From Liolophura sinensis (taxonomy: Eukaryota; Mollusca; Polyplacophora; Chitonida; Chitonidae): a stretch of DNA of 64,000 bases. The notes under the pieces were generated by a model. It saw nothing but the letters and a program-made list of their open reading frames with translations. It had not been told where the DNA came from and made no database searches. Both the position numbers and the translations under genes were made by a program. Position 1 is the stretch's first letter. Every line of letters begins with the position of its first letter. This document shows, piece by piece, positions 11,131 to 24,760 of the stretch. The stretch lies in contig NC_088297.1 of the NCBI RefSeq assembly GCF_032854445.1, positions 6,449,991-6,513,990 of the forward strand, written 5' to 3'.

Positions 11131-11837
11131 TACAAATGCAGAGATAGTGAATGGTCTTCAATATTATGAAAAGAACTCCCAAAATAAATAAAATTATACA
11201 GACGTGTATAAAAAATAATTAAACTTCTGCTAAAAATGGAAAACCACAATGTGTTGTAAAATTTATAATGTAGAATATTTAATAATGAACTATATACAAT
11301 TGCCGAACAGATGCCCCAAAATAACTGGAAAGATTTCGATATCTGGCATTAAAATCGTGTCAAGAGCATGCAAGTAATTCAAAAAATTGAACCATGTAAA
11401 CATCTTGAAAAATGAAAACTGTCAGGTAACCAAGGAAACTTTCTACCTAGTATCAGTGGATGAAGATTTATTGATGAGCTTTTACTCATGTTTTCTTAGG
11501 TAAAGCCGATGTTCAGTGTTGGTTATTAAATAAACGGACATAAGTGTGCCTATTATAGAATCTCCAATGTGTCACATTTCCAGAAATATAAATTAGTGTG
11601 TTTCATAACCCAACATTATCTAACTTGAGGACTAAGTGATGATTGTTGCCGATATATCCGTAAACATGAAAAAGTGGAATGTCTACTCCGATTAGGCTTT
11701 GCTGATATACAGTAGCACTTCGTACGTACAGATATATTATACACATACACTCCGAAAACTAAGCGGTTAAACTGAACATACTATTATGTTGTTTAAGAAC
11801 AGATGTCGCTAGAATGACATACTAATAGCAAATATAA

Positions 11838-11850
11838 CGTAATGGTCCGA
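11838..11850. repeat. Target-site duplication, left copy (SINE-2)
   Basis: CGTAATGGTCCGA here is repeated exactly at 12472-12484, bracketing the SINE-2 copy. Confidence 0.85.
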
Positions 11851-12471
11851 GTGAGTGCGTGAGTATTTGGGGTTTAACGTCGTGCTCAACAATTTTTCAG
11901 TCATATGACGACGAAGGAATCATTAGGGTGCATGTGCGTTTAATGTGCCTCCTTGTTGCAGGGCGGATTTCCACCGCTCTTTTATTTAGGGGGCCTCCGT
12001 GGCTCAGTCGGTTAGCGCGCTAACGCAGCGTAATGACCCAGGAGCCTCTCACCAATGCGGTCGCTGTGAGTTCAAGTCCAGCTCATGCTGGCTTCCTCTC
12101 TGGCCGTAAGTGGGAAGGTCTGCCAGCAACCTGCGGATGGTCGTGGGTTTCCCCCGGGCTCTGCCCGGTTTCCACCCACCATAATGCTGGCCGCCGTCGT
12201 ATAAGTGAAATATTCTTGAGTACGGCGTAAAACACCAATCAAAAAAAAAATAAATCTTTTATTTAGTGCTGTTTCACTGAGACGACTTACCGAAGGCAAG
12301 TAAGCCGCCCCGCCCGAGCCATTATACTGATACGGGTCAACCAGTCGTTGCACTATCCCCTTCATGCTGAACGCCAAGCGAGGAAGTTACAACTTCCTCT
12401 TTTAAAGTCTTAGAGGTGTGACTCGATCAAGGATTGATCCTGGATCTACCGGTCCCGAAGCGGATGCTCTT
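11851..12471 (-). mobile_element. SINE-2 copy with a CACTCAC-type tail, 5'-truncated, interrupted by a nested SINE-1
   Basis: On the minus strand the element starts at GAGCATCCGC inside the tRNA D-arm, passes ACCCGTATCAGTATAATGGC and AAGTCGTCTCAGTGAA, and ends with ACGACGTTAAACCCCAAATA then a CTCACGCACTCACTC tail at its left edge. It matches the plus-strand copy at 20008-20350. A 13-bp target-site duplication flanks it, and a family-1 SINE (11990-12255) sits inside. Confidence 0.85.
11990..12255 (+). mobile_element. SINE-1, full length, nested in SINE-2
   Basis: A tRNA-like head (A box TGGCTCAGTCGG; B box GAGTTCAAGTCC) is followed by the family body and the CGGCGTAAAACACCAATC end with an A-rich tail. 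The 11-bp target-site duplication CTTTTATTTAG occurs at 11979-11989 and 12256-12266. This insertion postdates the SINE-2 copy around it. Confidence 0.95.
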
Positions 12472-12484
12472 CGTAATGGTCCGA

Positions 12485-13978
12485 AACAACATCATCAGCT
12501 ATTCCGTACGGAACAGTAAGAGGGACACTGCGCTTTTCTAATATATTTAACTGTGCGTGGTTATTTTTTCCGCTTTTGCAGTCAGAGCTTGTTCTTTTTT
12601 TTAAAGAGAAAAACTAGCCCAAAAATAGATCGGGTTAGACTTTTTTCAAGTAGACGAAAAAAAAAAAAAAAAAAAACTCCAAGAAAAAGATCCCTGAGAT
12701 AATCAGTCAACCGTGACATTCAGGACATAGCTCAGTCGAAAACTGAAAGGGGCCAGGTCTGTTTAGTTCACCACCAGAATACTACCTTACTATTCATGGG
12801 GAATACATAAACCAGGAATTTCCAAGTAATGGGACTATTACATTGCGGGTGAAAACAGTAACGGTCATTAAAAATATAAAAAACTAAGCACCATATGTAA
12901 ATACAGGAATATACATAAAAGACTACAGCATAGAGAGTAAAACCACAGCAGTGAAGTTAATTTTAATGAATGCAAGTAAGACACAGATCTCTTTAATATG
13001 CACACTCCCCCAACACCTCCCCTCCCCTCTCCCAATCCGAATAGAAAAATATAATGGTGTGGACAGTTGATGTAAGAATCACTTCAAACTTGAAGACACA
13101 TGACGCTATCTTCTGGTACTAAACAACCAAGCATAACAAACTATATTTCAGGCCATTTTCGTTACAAATAAGCAGTGAGTTTGTGATAGCACATTCATAA
13201 ATACGCAAACAAATCAGAAGGTAATCTGTGTCATTTTCGTTGGAAAAGGCACTGGACCGCCCATTGTCACAGAGATTCCACTAATAGTCCGAGCGGGAGT
13301 AATTTCTTGTCCATGGGCCGGGTTTGAACACGCATCTCGTGTGTGAAAGACGAGAGTTGTTGTAAGAAATGACGAAGTAACAGACACAGGTAAGCCTTTG
13401 TGGAGCCGAGAAGCAGTCAGGGACGCGCAGGCCTTGTTAAGGCAGTTTTACAACACCACCGGTAAGAGCAGCGTGAACTGAGTAGGGTAGCGTGACAGTC
13501 TAAAACCAACAGAGCCTGACATAGTTTTTGTAGTGTACTGCGTCGCTGCTCAGTGGCCATTGTTCATTCAGCATAGTTTGTAAGCAGGTGGACTACGAAT
13601 TGTACTAACTCTGTTTATGTAGGAGCTATCAGGAAGTTTGTGTTACGCCTATCCTTCCTCCACATGCACGTGGGACAACTTGTGATTATCAAAACGAGGA
13701 CGAGGACTCTGCTCGCTTCTCTAATGAGCTGATGCCAGTGTATCCTGGTACAATGAGATAAGACGTCCGTGAGGAGGTGTATATATGTGTATATATGTGT
13801 ACGATTTCACCCCCAGTCGCGTTGTGCGTATAACGTAGAGTTACTTAATACGGAGTGAGCCTATACGCAATCTACAGTGACACAACACCGTCCACAGTCA
13901 CGCTATCATCTGTCATACTTCATACCTGTGACATATATAGTCGTATATGTGTGGTACGTGTATCGCGGTACTGTACTC
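12485..13978. other. Region upstream of the receptor gene
   Basis: It holds a run of about 21 A at 12657-12677, a small fragment of the 320-bp-unit element at about 12880-12960 (GCATAGAGAGTAAAACC), and a fragment of another dispersed repeat at about 13265-13350 (GGGCCGGGTTTGAACAC). Tandem TATATATGTG at 13780-13800 could serve as a TATA element for the receptor gene. Confidence 0.4.
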
Positions 13979-14072
13979 ATGGCGATTAACTGCGCACTGA
14001 CTTGGAGGATGCTCAGTTGTACAGCCTTGTTATGTGGTCTAGTTATTCTACCGGTACTAGGTCACGATGACG
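13979..14072 (+). CDS. Receptor exon 1 (signal peptide)
   Basis: The ATG at 13979 is the first in-frame Met. It opens a hydrophobic leader (SCTALLCGLVILPVLG) likely cleaved before HDD. The donor is GACG/GTAAGT, phase 1. The open frame reaches further upstream but only through a GTG, so the ATG is preferred. Confidence 0.85.
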
Positions 14073-17000
14073 GTAAGTTGATCACTCAGGTAAATACAGG
14101 TAAATGTTCCTATCTGGCAGCTTGAATCTCAGCATACGCCTGCGTCATCCAGAGTTGTCTGTCTTTGTATGACAGGTTTGCATATCCATCTGTATTACTA
14201 AATGTAACGACAACACAGCATTCTAAGTAATTCTAGACCAGTGACGTGTAATAAATTGCTCTAAACATCAATACGTTTGATTTCATTTTCCATGCTGCAG
14301 TCTCTTAATTATATGTATTTAACCAGTCCCTCGTTCCAATCAAGGCCTAAAGTCAGTGTACACTGGATTAAAGTGACATTATTTGGTTTGGGGGAGGGAG
14401 GGGGGGGGAGGCTTCTCGATGTAGACAGCTACAAACTAGTTTTATAATCTTATACCTTAACTACCGGGTGTGTGACCCTTCTTACATATCTGCATCCAGC
14501 ACTGGTTATGTCGTTATATGCACCTGAGTTACGCCTCTGTTTTTGTATTATCATGTCATGTGTGCTCTTAGTTAAAGAGCCCGGTTTCCTCCCACCGTAA
14601 TGCTTGTCGCCGTCGTATAAGTGAAATATTCATGTAACAGTATGATGTTGATGTAAAATTAACTTGAAAAAAAAAACAGAGATGATATAAAAAAAGTCCT
14701 TTTGTTATGGTATACCCAGGGGTTCACTCGAAAAAGTAATCTGTTAAATTGACAAAATACTACGTTTTCTGATTAATAGCTGAATAGATGACGTTATTTC
14801 TACAAAGTAGGGGTTTTATTCTAGGTGTCCGTGTAAATGCCTTCAGGTACAGGGCATTACACATCCGTTAGCGCCGTGGCCCTAGCAGAATTTGGTGAAA
14901 TGCATTGATATTAATTGCAATTCAATAGCCGTCAATGGTTAAGAATTACTCAGAGTAATGTGTTGTCATCACATGTAACAAACAATAACATTTACACAAT
15001 GTAAAGGGAACATGCCTCGAGGATGCTCAGTCCACCAGTAGAATCAGGGTTTATGTAGAATTACAATTTATCGAAATAACTTTAAGGCATAGAGAGTAAA
15101 GCTTAAGGATTAAGATTTGAGTTTGTTGTCAGCTACCACGACGCCGGCAAGCGCAGACGCCCAACCGGTGCCTGACTACATCAATTATGGTCTGATCAGA
15201 GAACTTCTGTTCAACAATTACCAAAAAGATGTTCGGCCTGCAGTGAACCATGCCCAGCCAATGAACATCGACTTTGAGATCACCCTGGTCAAGATGGCCG
15301 ACTTGGTAAGGGTATAGCCCTGCATCCATACGATCTGGTGTCAACGATCGTTATGTCGATTACAACTATTTAACATAAAGTTGGATTCAAAATCTTGATT
15401 TAAAGGTGAACTGTCTTTAAAGTGATTAGTGTTAATCACTTTAATTTTTACATGAATTACGCATGAAATCCGATGAACGTTCTCGAGAATGAAGCCTTCA
15501 ATAAATATAGACTAGAAGAGTGAAAAAGCAAGTCTAGTTTCATTTTGCTTGGAATTCAGTAAGAAAGAAAATAGTCCCGCTATTTCTATTTTGCGTTGTT
15601 ATGGTCTTCATTATGGTTTTCTTATGTATGTATTAACGGAGGTTAGGTATATAGTGGGGGGGGGGGGGGGCGTGGGGAAACCACCGCCCTACGCCAGGTA
15701 CACCTCTCCTCACTTACACCCACAGTAGAAGCTTGACCCACACAGCAGAATCGCTCTCTCCACAGGCTTAACGCACACCCACAGCAGAACCGCACTCTCC
15801 TCAGGCTTAACGCACACCCACAGCAGAATGGCTCTCTCTTCAGGCTTAACGCACACCCCACAACGGAACCGAACTCCTCTCAGGCTTAACGCACACCCAC
15901 AACAAAACCAAACTCTTAACGCACACCCACAACAGAACCGCTCTCTCCTCAGGCTTAACGTACACCCACAACAGAACCGCACTCTCCTCAGACTTAACGC
16001 ACACCCACAGCAGAACTGCACTCTCCTCAGACTTAACGTATACCCACAACAGAACCGCATTCTTTTTAGGCTTAACGCACACCCACAGCAGAACCGCACT
16101 CCTCCTCAGGCTTAACGCACAACCACAACAGAATCAAAATCCCCTCAGGCTTAACGCACATCCCACAGCAGAACCGCTCTCTCCTAAGACTTAACGTATA
16201 TCCACAGCAGAATGGCTCTCTCCTCAGGCTTAACGCACACCCACAGCACAACCGCGCTCTCCTCAGGCTTAGCGTATACCCACAGCAGAACTGCATTGTT
16301 TTCAGGCTTAACGCACAACACCCACAACAGAACCGCACTCTCCGCAGACTTAGCGTATACCCACAGCAGAACTGCATTGTTTTCAGCTTAACGCACACCC
16401 ACAACAGAATCGCACTCTCCTCAGGCTTAACGCTTGGCGTATACCCACAGCAGAACTGCATTGTTTTCAGGCTTAACGCACACCCACAACAGAACCGCAC
16501 TCTCCGCAGACTTAGCGTATACCCACAGCAGAACTGCATTGTTTTCAGGCTTAACGCACACCCACAACAGAACCGCACTCTCCGCAGACTTAGCGTATAC
16601 CCACAGCAGAACTGCATTGTTTTCAGGCTTAACGCACACCCACAACAGAACCGCACTCTCCTCAGACTTAACGTATACCCGCAGCAGAACCGCATTTTTT
16701 TAGGCTTAACGCACACCCACAGCAGAACCGCACTCTCCTCAGGCTTAAACGCACAACCACAACAGAATCAAAATCCCCTCAGGCTTAACGCACACCCACA
16801 GCAGAACCGCTCTCTCCTAAGACTTAACGTATATCCACAGCAGAATGGCTCTCTCCTCAGGCTTAACGCACACCCACAGCACAACCGCACTCTCCTCAGG
16901 CTTAGCGTATACCCATAGCAGAACTGCATTGTTTTCTGGCTTAACGCACACCCACAACAGAACCGCACTCTCCTCAGACTTAACGCACACCCACAGCAGA

Positions 17001-20000
17001 ACCGCAGTCTCCTCAGACTTAGCGTATACCCACAGCAGAACTGCATTGTTTTCAGGTTTAACGCACACCCACAACAGAACCGCACTCTCCTCAGGCTTAA
17101 CGCACACCCACAGCAGAACCGCACTCTCCTCAGGCTTAGCGTATACCCACAGCAGAACCGCATTGTTTTCAGGCTTAACGCACACCCACAACAGAACCGC
17201 ACTCTCCTCAGGCTTAACGCACACCCACAGCAGAACCGCACTCTCCTCAGGCTTAACGCACACCCACAGCAGAACCGCACTCTCTCTCCTCAGGCTTAAC
17301 GTACACCCACAGCAGAACCGCACTCTCTTTCCTCAGGCTTAACGCACACCCACAGCAGAACCGCACTCTCTCTCCTCAGGCCTAACGCACACCCACAGCA
17401 GAACCGCACTCTCTCTCCTCAGGCTTAACTTACACCCACAACAGAACCGCACTCTCTCTCCTCAGGCTTAACGCACACCCACAACAGAACCGCACTCTCT
17501 CTCCTCAGGCTTAACCGACACCCACAGCAGAACCGCACTCTCTCTCCTCAGGCTTAACGTACACCCACAACAGAACCGCACTCTCTCTCCTCAGGCTTAA
17601 CGTACACCCACAGCAGAACCGCACTCTCTCTCCTCAGGCTTAACGGACACCCACAGCAGAACCGCACTCTCTCTCCTCAGGCTTAACGCACACCCACAGC
17701 AGAACCGCACTCTCTCTCCTCAGGCCTAACGCACACCCACAGTAGAACCGCACTCTCTCTCCTCAGGCTTAACGTACACCCACAGCAGAACCGCACTCTC
17801 TCTCCTCAGGCTTAACGTACACACACAGCAGAACCGCACTCTCTCTCCTCAGGCCTAACGTACACCCACAGCAGAACCGCACTCTCCTCAGGCTTAACGC
17901 ACACCCACAACAGAACCGCACTCTCTCTCCTCAGGCTTAACGTACACCCACAGCAGAACCGCACTCTCTCTCCTCAGGCTTAACGTACACCCAAAACAGT
18001 ACCGCACTCTCTCTCCTCAGGCTTAACGTACACCCACAGCAGAACCGCACTCTCTCTCCTCATGTTTAACGCACACCCACAGCAGAACCGCACTCTCTCT
18101 CCTCAGGCTTAACGCACACCCACAGCAGAACCGCACTCTCTCTCCTCAGGCCTAACGCACACCCACAGCAGAACCGCACTCTCTCTCCTCAGGCTTAACG
18201 TACACCCACAGCAGAACCGCACTCTCTCTCCTCAGGCTTAACGCACACCCACAGCAGAACCGCACTCTCTCTCCTCAGGCCTAACGCACACCCACAGCAG
18301 AACCGCACTCTCTCTCCTCAGGCTTAACGCACACCCACAGCAGAACCGCACTCTCTCTCCTCAGGCTTAACGCACACCCACAGCAGAACCGCACTCTCTC
18401 TCCTCAGGCCTAACGCACACCCACAGCAGAACCGCACTCTCTCTCCTCAGGCCTAACGCACACCCACAGCAGAACCGCACTCTCTCTCCTCAGGCTTAAC
18501 TTACACCCACAACAGAACCGCACTCTCTCTGCTCAGGCTTAACGTACACCCACAACAGAACCGCACTCTCTCTCCTCAGGCTTAACGCACACCCACAACA
18601 GAACCGCACTCTCTTTCCTCAGGCTTAACGTACACCCACAGCAGAACCGCACTCTCTCTCCTCAGGCTTAACGGACACCCACAACAGAACCGCACTCTCT
18701 CTCCTCAGGCTTAACGTACACCCACAACAGAACCGCACTCTCTCTCCTTAGGCTTAACGTACACCCACAGCAGAACCGCACTCTCTCTCCTCAGGCCTAA
18801 CGTACACCCACAGCAGAACCGCACTCTCTCTCCTCAGGCTTAACGCACACCCACAGCAGAACCGCACTCTCTCTCCTCAGGCTTAACGCACACCCACAAC
18901 AGAACCGCACTCTCTCTCGTCAGGCTTAACGCTGACAGTAATGTCATAGCAATTTTATCACTTTTACAGGAAACTGCTATAATGGAATGTATATGAGATA
19001 AACGGCCATTTAACGGTTTCCAAGAACATAGTTCGATTTATTTCTATTAGAAGCTTTCCAAGGGAGTAATATGGCTTTTGAAACGTCAGATTTTATGGCG
19101 GACTGTTGTCACCAGAGGGCAACAGTGATGTGACAGCCTTATCTTCTTGCTCGAAATCGCTCGTTTCTGGATCTGTTTGGCGAATGCAATTATACGTCTC
19201 TATGTATAAACAATTTAATGATAAAATGTAGCAGTCTATGTCCGGATATATGGCAAAATCCTGATGTTACGTAACTGGTCTCATTATTGTCAGAAAAGCC
19301 CAAAGTGCAATAGAAATTTTCATATGCATTCTACTAGGATAAAAAATTGTAAAAATAAAATAAATCAAACTGTTTTTATGCACAGTGTTAAACGGTCATT
19401 CATCTCACATATGCTTCACAGTGTTTTCTTTACCTTTAAAACCTCACACTAAAGAAACCCAGCTGCATATGCTTTAAATTGGTGTGCTGAAATTCTATCA
19501 TTGTGTCTAGCGGCGTGCAAATCGAATGTATTCTATTTCGAGAAATATTTGAAACGCACACATGCACAGCGAGGAATTTATACTATATGTGTTAGACAGT
19601 AACGACAACATGGGTGGGGGTGGGGGGTGGTAGGGCTCTTGAAATACGTCACTGCTCAGGTAAGTGGGACAGATTTTCATGACAGCGAAACGGTAATACT
19701 TCGTCTTCTCTTAAACCCAACTAACATTACGAACGGTGTTGAATTTTTGCAGATAATTACAGCCAAAACATAAAATTACAGCCAAAAACATTAAATGACG
19801 GCTTAGCTGACAGGGGTGTGGTAATTTACAGGTGCATTGCACATTTTCGTCTTTCTGCGGGACACTCTGTGGTTTTATGTCATTAAACCCCCTTTTAGCA
19901 TTGTATTGGCGTTTTCTTTTCAGAACGAGATCGCCCACACCATATCGATGTCATACATCCTTTATAAGGTAAGCTAGGACGTAAACCAAAATCTTTTCTC

Positions 20001-20617
20001 TGTCAGGAAGCTGGCCCAGATGGCTCAGTTGGTAGAGCATCCGCATCAGGGTGCGGTAGATCCAGTGTCAGTCTTGGGTCGGCTCACACTTGGGACCTTG
20101 TAGATTGTAGATTTCTCGCTTGGGTGTCTAGGACTAAGTAGATAGTGCAACCACTGATCGACCCGTACCAGTATAATGGCTGGAGTGGGGCGACTCACTG
20201 GCCTTGTGTAAGTCGTCTCAGTGAAGCAGGTGGAAATCCGTCCTGCAACTGAGGGGCACACTACACGTGCATGCACTCTGAGGACTCCTTCGTCGTCATA
20301 TGACAGAAAAATTGTTAAGTACGACGTTAAACTCTAAGCACTCACTCACTCTATCAGGAACATGACCAATGAGGTCTCTTGTTCGAATCCATTTCTCGCG
20401 GCTTCAGATGGGGCTTTCAGTCGAAGTTTGTTAGGTACCTGCCGAAGGTCGGGGGTTTACTCCGGTACTCCGGTTTTCTCCACCGATCAACCAGGCTGTC
20501 ATCAAATAACTGAACAATTCCTGAGTACGGCATTAACCGCAAAGCAACCAAATAGCCAAAACATATCAGTCAGTCGTGTAAATGAAATATGCTAGACTAC
20601 AGCGTAAAACACCAATC

Positions 20618-20648
<31 letters not shown>

Positions 20649-23600
20649 ATAAATAACCTATCAACTAGCGTCATTAGGTACACGCGGTGGCCCTGGAGCC
20701 TGGAAACAGGTTGCTAATCAAATGCTGAACTATAAGTTATTAGGCACAGGAGTAATTTATAAATAAATCTTCCTGCTGTAAATTTGGCCTTGTCAAATGA
20801 TTTTGATCCAATATTTTACTAAGAAGTTTCAAGTCAAAAAATTTAGCACTTAAATCTTAAATGTAGGTTGTCAGTTTGTCCGCAGCCCATGAACTTTGTT
20901 AAACTGCCGAATTCCGTAAACTTTATTGTGACACAGAGGCTTTGAAGCTTAGTCAGTGTAAAATATATTTCAGATGGTTAGAATGATTCTTTGTGGTTGG
21001 TCAATTGACAATTACTCCAAAATGATTGACAGTCACAAATTAGAATATAGATTTAGTTTCTGTTTACATTCCCGTTCAAAAAGACCTGATTTTTTATTAA
21101 AATATCTGGAACATAAATCATCGCATTTATACCTTATTTAAGATATTTATTTGTCTCATTTACTTGATTGGTGATTTACGCTGTACTCAAGAATATTTCA
21201 CTTATACGACGGCGGTTATTCAAGATAAACCTTTGACAAGATCCAGATCAATTCCCGTCAAACCTAGTGTAGCTTCTTAGCAAAACCATTCCCGAACAAT
21301 TTCTTCTCATTTAAAAAAAAACATTAGAATAAATCGTGAATTGACATTGCATTTGAAGCATACTATCGTTAGAGTTTTTCTGCAATTTATTTGAATATTT
21401 ATTGCGTTGTTTCGACAAGGGTTGGTTCGATCCCCGCCTAAAGTGGAATCAGTCGCATTTTGGAGGAATAGAGAATATGAGCATCCCGGTCGACCAGATA
21501 TGGAAGCCGGACGTCTCCTTGTTCAACGTGTGAGTATGAAGAGTAACTTTTCCACCAATACACGAGGGTGAAACGAACGAAAGCACAGAAATTGTGGAAC
21601 ATATTTACATGGTCATATGTAAACATGGTTTTCACGATTTTCGTCGCGATATGGCGGCAATAATGCCAAACTGTGGCCAAACTAAGCTATAATCATTCAT
21701 CCTTCAAAATTTCTTTCGATTTTTCTATAAGAAGGAAAGGATATTTGAAAATGAATGTTGTATAAATGTAATATCTGCAATCTTTGGAACCAAGACTTGG
21801 TATGATGTAGGTCTGACACATTTGAGAGTAAATATGCTCTGAATATATAATCGATGCACGTCTAGTAAATTTATGTCATTGTTATTCTGTTGTTTATATC
21901 CAAAAAGCTGGAGTATGACAATATTTACGAATATATTAGAGTTATAATTATAGATAAAACGCTCGTTTAGCATTTGTTAATAGCACAGACAAAGCTCCAG
22001 CAGAAATAAATGTATACTTTTGTGTTTCTCTTGTTTTAATAGATATATGTTTTCAAATGCTATTTTTTCTTCTAATCTGTTATTATGAAACCTTAATATA
22101 CGGATCGCTATTCACCCTGCCATTGGCTATAATTCTTATACACATGGTATATTTCGTAGGGATCAAGTAGTTTTAACGAGTTTCCGTATTGGACATTTTC
22201 AGTACGGTATCAACATATCTTAGTTCACTGTGTAGACTTTGTCCATGTTCGGGAAAAGTTCTACACCGTCAACACTGTTTTCGATTTATCTGACCTGCAC
22301 ACTGCTAACGATGATTTCATTGAATATTTGAAGGCCACTGGCCTATATTACAAAATATATAAGTAAATTATAAATTGGTTCTTTTTAACTGCCTTTAACT
22401 GCTGGTGTAAACTTGTTCTCGCCACAATATGGCTGAAATATTGCCAACGTGGCGCTGAAGCATACTCATTCAATCACTCAATATAAAACCCTTTCCAATT
22501 CCACACAGCTTACTGCGGTATATGTGTCGCATATCGTGTATGTTTAGGAACAAGAGAAGTAACTCATTTCGTTTATCATTAAGGAAGAGCATAATGCTGG
22601 ATGTTTATCAAAAACGAGGCGTTCATATTACTAGAAATAAAGTCAAAACATTTGTAGATCGGCATGTCTGGGTTGATGTCTAATTTATGGTCAATTATAT
22701 TGTCTCCATTTCCAATCTTTCAACCGATAATTGGAGTCGGCTTTTCCTGTTTTGATTACTAGGACCCAACACTTTTGGATTACTTCGGGCACTAGAGAGG
22801 TCAGACTCATGGGCGATAACCCACTGATAGAATGGCTGTTCTCACATAATGACTGTTATCTCACTGGTGATTTTTGTTTGTGTGGAGTTCTAAACAATAT
22901 CCTTATTTTATGCATGCAAGTTTTAAGTTTGAGCGTACTCCTTGCTGAATGTATAGATTTATGATTCGTGCTAGCATTAAACTGTTTTCATGGAATTTGG
23001 CACTTATAATTTTACAGTATGATTTCGCACAATTGAAAGTTCAGGCACACTAAGCTGACTCTCCCAGCTTAAGAAGCCGAATGATGACAACATCTGAATT
23101 ATGTTCGAGATATTCTCTTAGTTTCGCTTTATCAGAAACTGAACAGCCATTTCTTGCCGAAATTGAGATAAATTCACTTATTCAAAAGCACGATTTGCCA
23201 AAATATCCCCTGTACCAAGACGTAAAAGATTGCAAATATAAATCTGGAAATAAAACATTGTTATTTTCAGACGAATATACATAACTACTTACTCGCCGCA
23301 AATGTCACATTCGTCCCAGGTGTTTTATAAACATTAAAAATATAATGAATTGAAAAATGTTCCGTTGTTGAGACCAGCCTGAAACACTGCCTCGCTATTC
23401 TCACGACGACACGAGTGCGTCACAAAAGGCAAATAAGCTATAATACATATTCATCTGTTAATTTAATTATCTGATTCACGTAAAAGCAACCCAAATGACC
23501 GCTGTCAACACGTTTGGCAAGTCACTTACCACCTTTCCAAAATGTGACGTACAGAAATGCATGCACAGCGAATTGAAGGAAGATATGTTGTCATCAACGA

Positions 23601-24713
23601 ACGTCAGGCTGGTAACACGACACCGCGTGGCACTCCCGCTTATGTCAGCAAGGCCCCACCAGCAGTGACAGCGGGGTAATTTACAAATTCCCTGTCCAGT
23701 GCCGGATAAGAACCCAGCGCTCGTTCGTCCTAGCGCTTTCTAGATATTAAGCAACAGTCTGATAAGTTAATATCCGATGTGTATGTGTGAAATCCTAACC
23801 TAGCCTGCACTAGTTCTTGTGTCCACAACGCTGATATCAGACAAGGCACTCGGCAATACATCTGTTTTAATTCAATACCTTTTTTAATAATTATTTTTCT
23901 GTAACTTTATAAAATTATTTCGCTTTTTTAACGTATATATGTTGCTTCCAAATTAACATATTTGCAGGTTTTGTTGTTTGTTTTTCCGTTTATTAATTTA
24001 TTCATTTATTTTTTTTCTTTCCTGCTTGCTGTCACACTGTAGTGCCGACCAGTCCTATGCACACGTTTATGGTGGGGATGCTCTTGTGCGCCATGATGGA
24101 AAGGTCATGTGGGTTCCCATGATAACCAGTGAGAGTTACTGCTCCTTAAACTTTCTAAAGTTCCCGTTCGACAGCCAGGTGTGCTACCTGAAATTCGGTT
24201 CCTGGATCTACAGCGCCCAAGAGGTCCGCTTCTCCTTTGTGAGTAAACCCAATGCATCAGAAACCGATGCTGGTGTTTACATCACTGACGAAGGCAAAGC
24301 AGAGAACAAAGAATGGAAAGTGACAGAATTTAAACAGCGCCACGAGATTATCACGTATAGCGAGGATATTCCGAAGTGGGCGGAAGTGACAGTAACTATC
24401 AGATTGCGCAGACTCGGCAGATACTACCAGAGCCTCTACGTGGCTCCGATTGTTTTGCTTGCCATCCTAAATCCTATTGTTTTCTTACTTCCAGCAGATG
24501 CCACAGAGAAACCCATCCTGGGTGAGTATTTCATTTCTTAGTTCAAGCTTTTAAAACGCTATAAAGTGAATATACTAGCATGATAAACTTTACACATGGA
24601 TCGCAGGCGAACAGTATTACAGTATTCACACTTACCAAAACGAGGCTACAAACTGGAGGTAACGCCTAGAATATCCACTGTTTTCCTTGCATTATCTACT
24701 CCCTGTCCCCTCT

Positions 24714-24760
<47 letters not shown>

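Noticed and set aside
11990-12090. tRNA gene at the SINE heads (also near 20009, 35080, 40769, 54556, 57581)
   Set aside because: A and B boxes are present, but the cloverleaf is not complete, the spacing is stretched, and each head is joined to a SINE body with target-site duplications.
12033-12230. Recurring ORFs starting MTQEPLTNAVAV in several places
   Set aside because: They are translations of the SINE-1 body and recur at every copy.
16072-17342. Long Cys-rich or His/Thr-rich ORFs (up to 214 codons) on both strands
   Set aside because: They are translations of the 39-bp minisatellite, whose length is a multiple of three; all frames show 13-residue repeats and the ORFs end where the unit becomes 43 bp.
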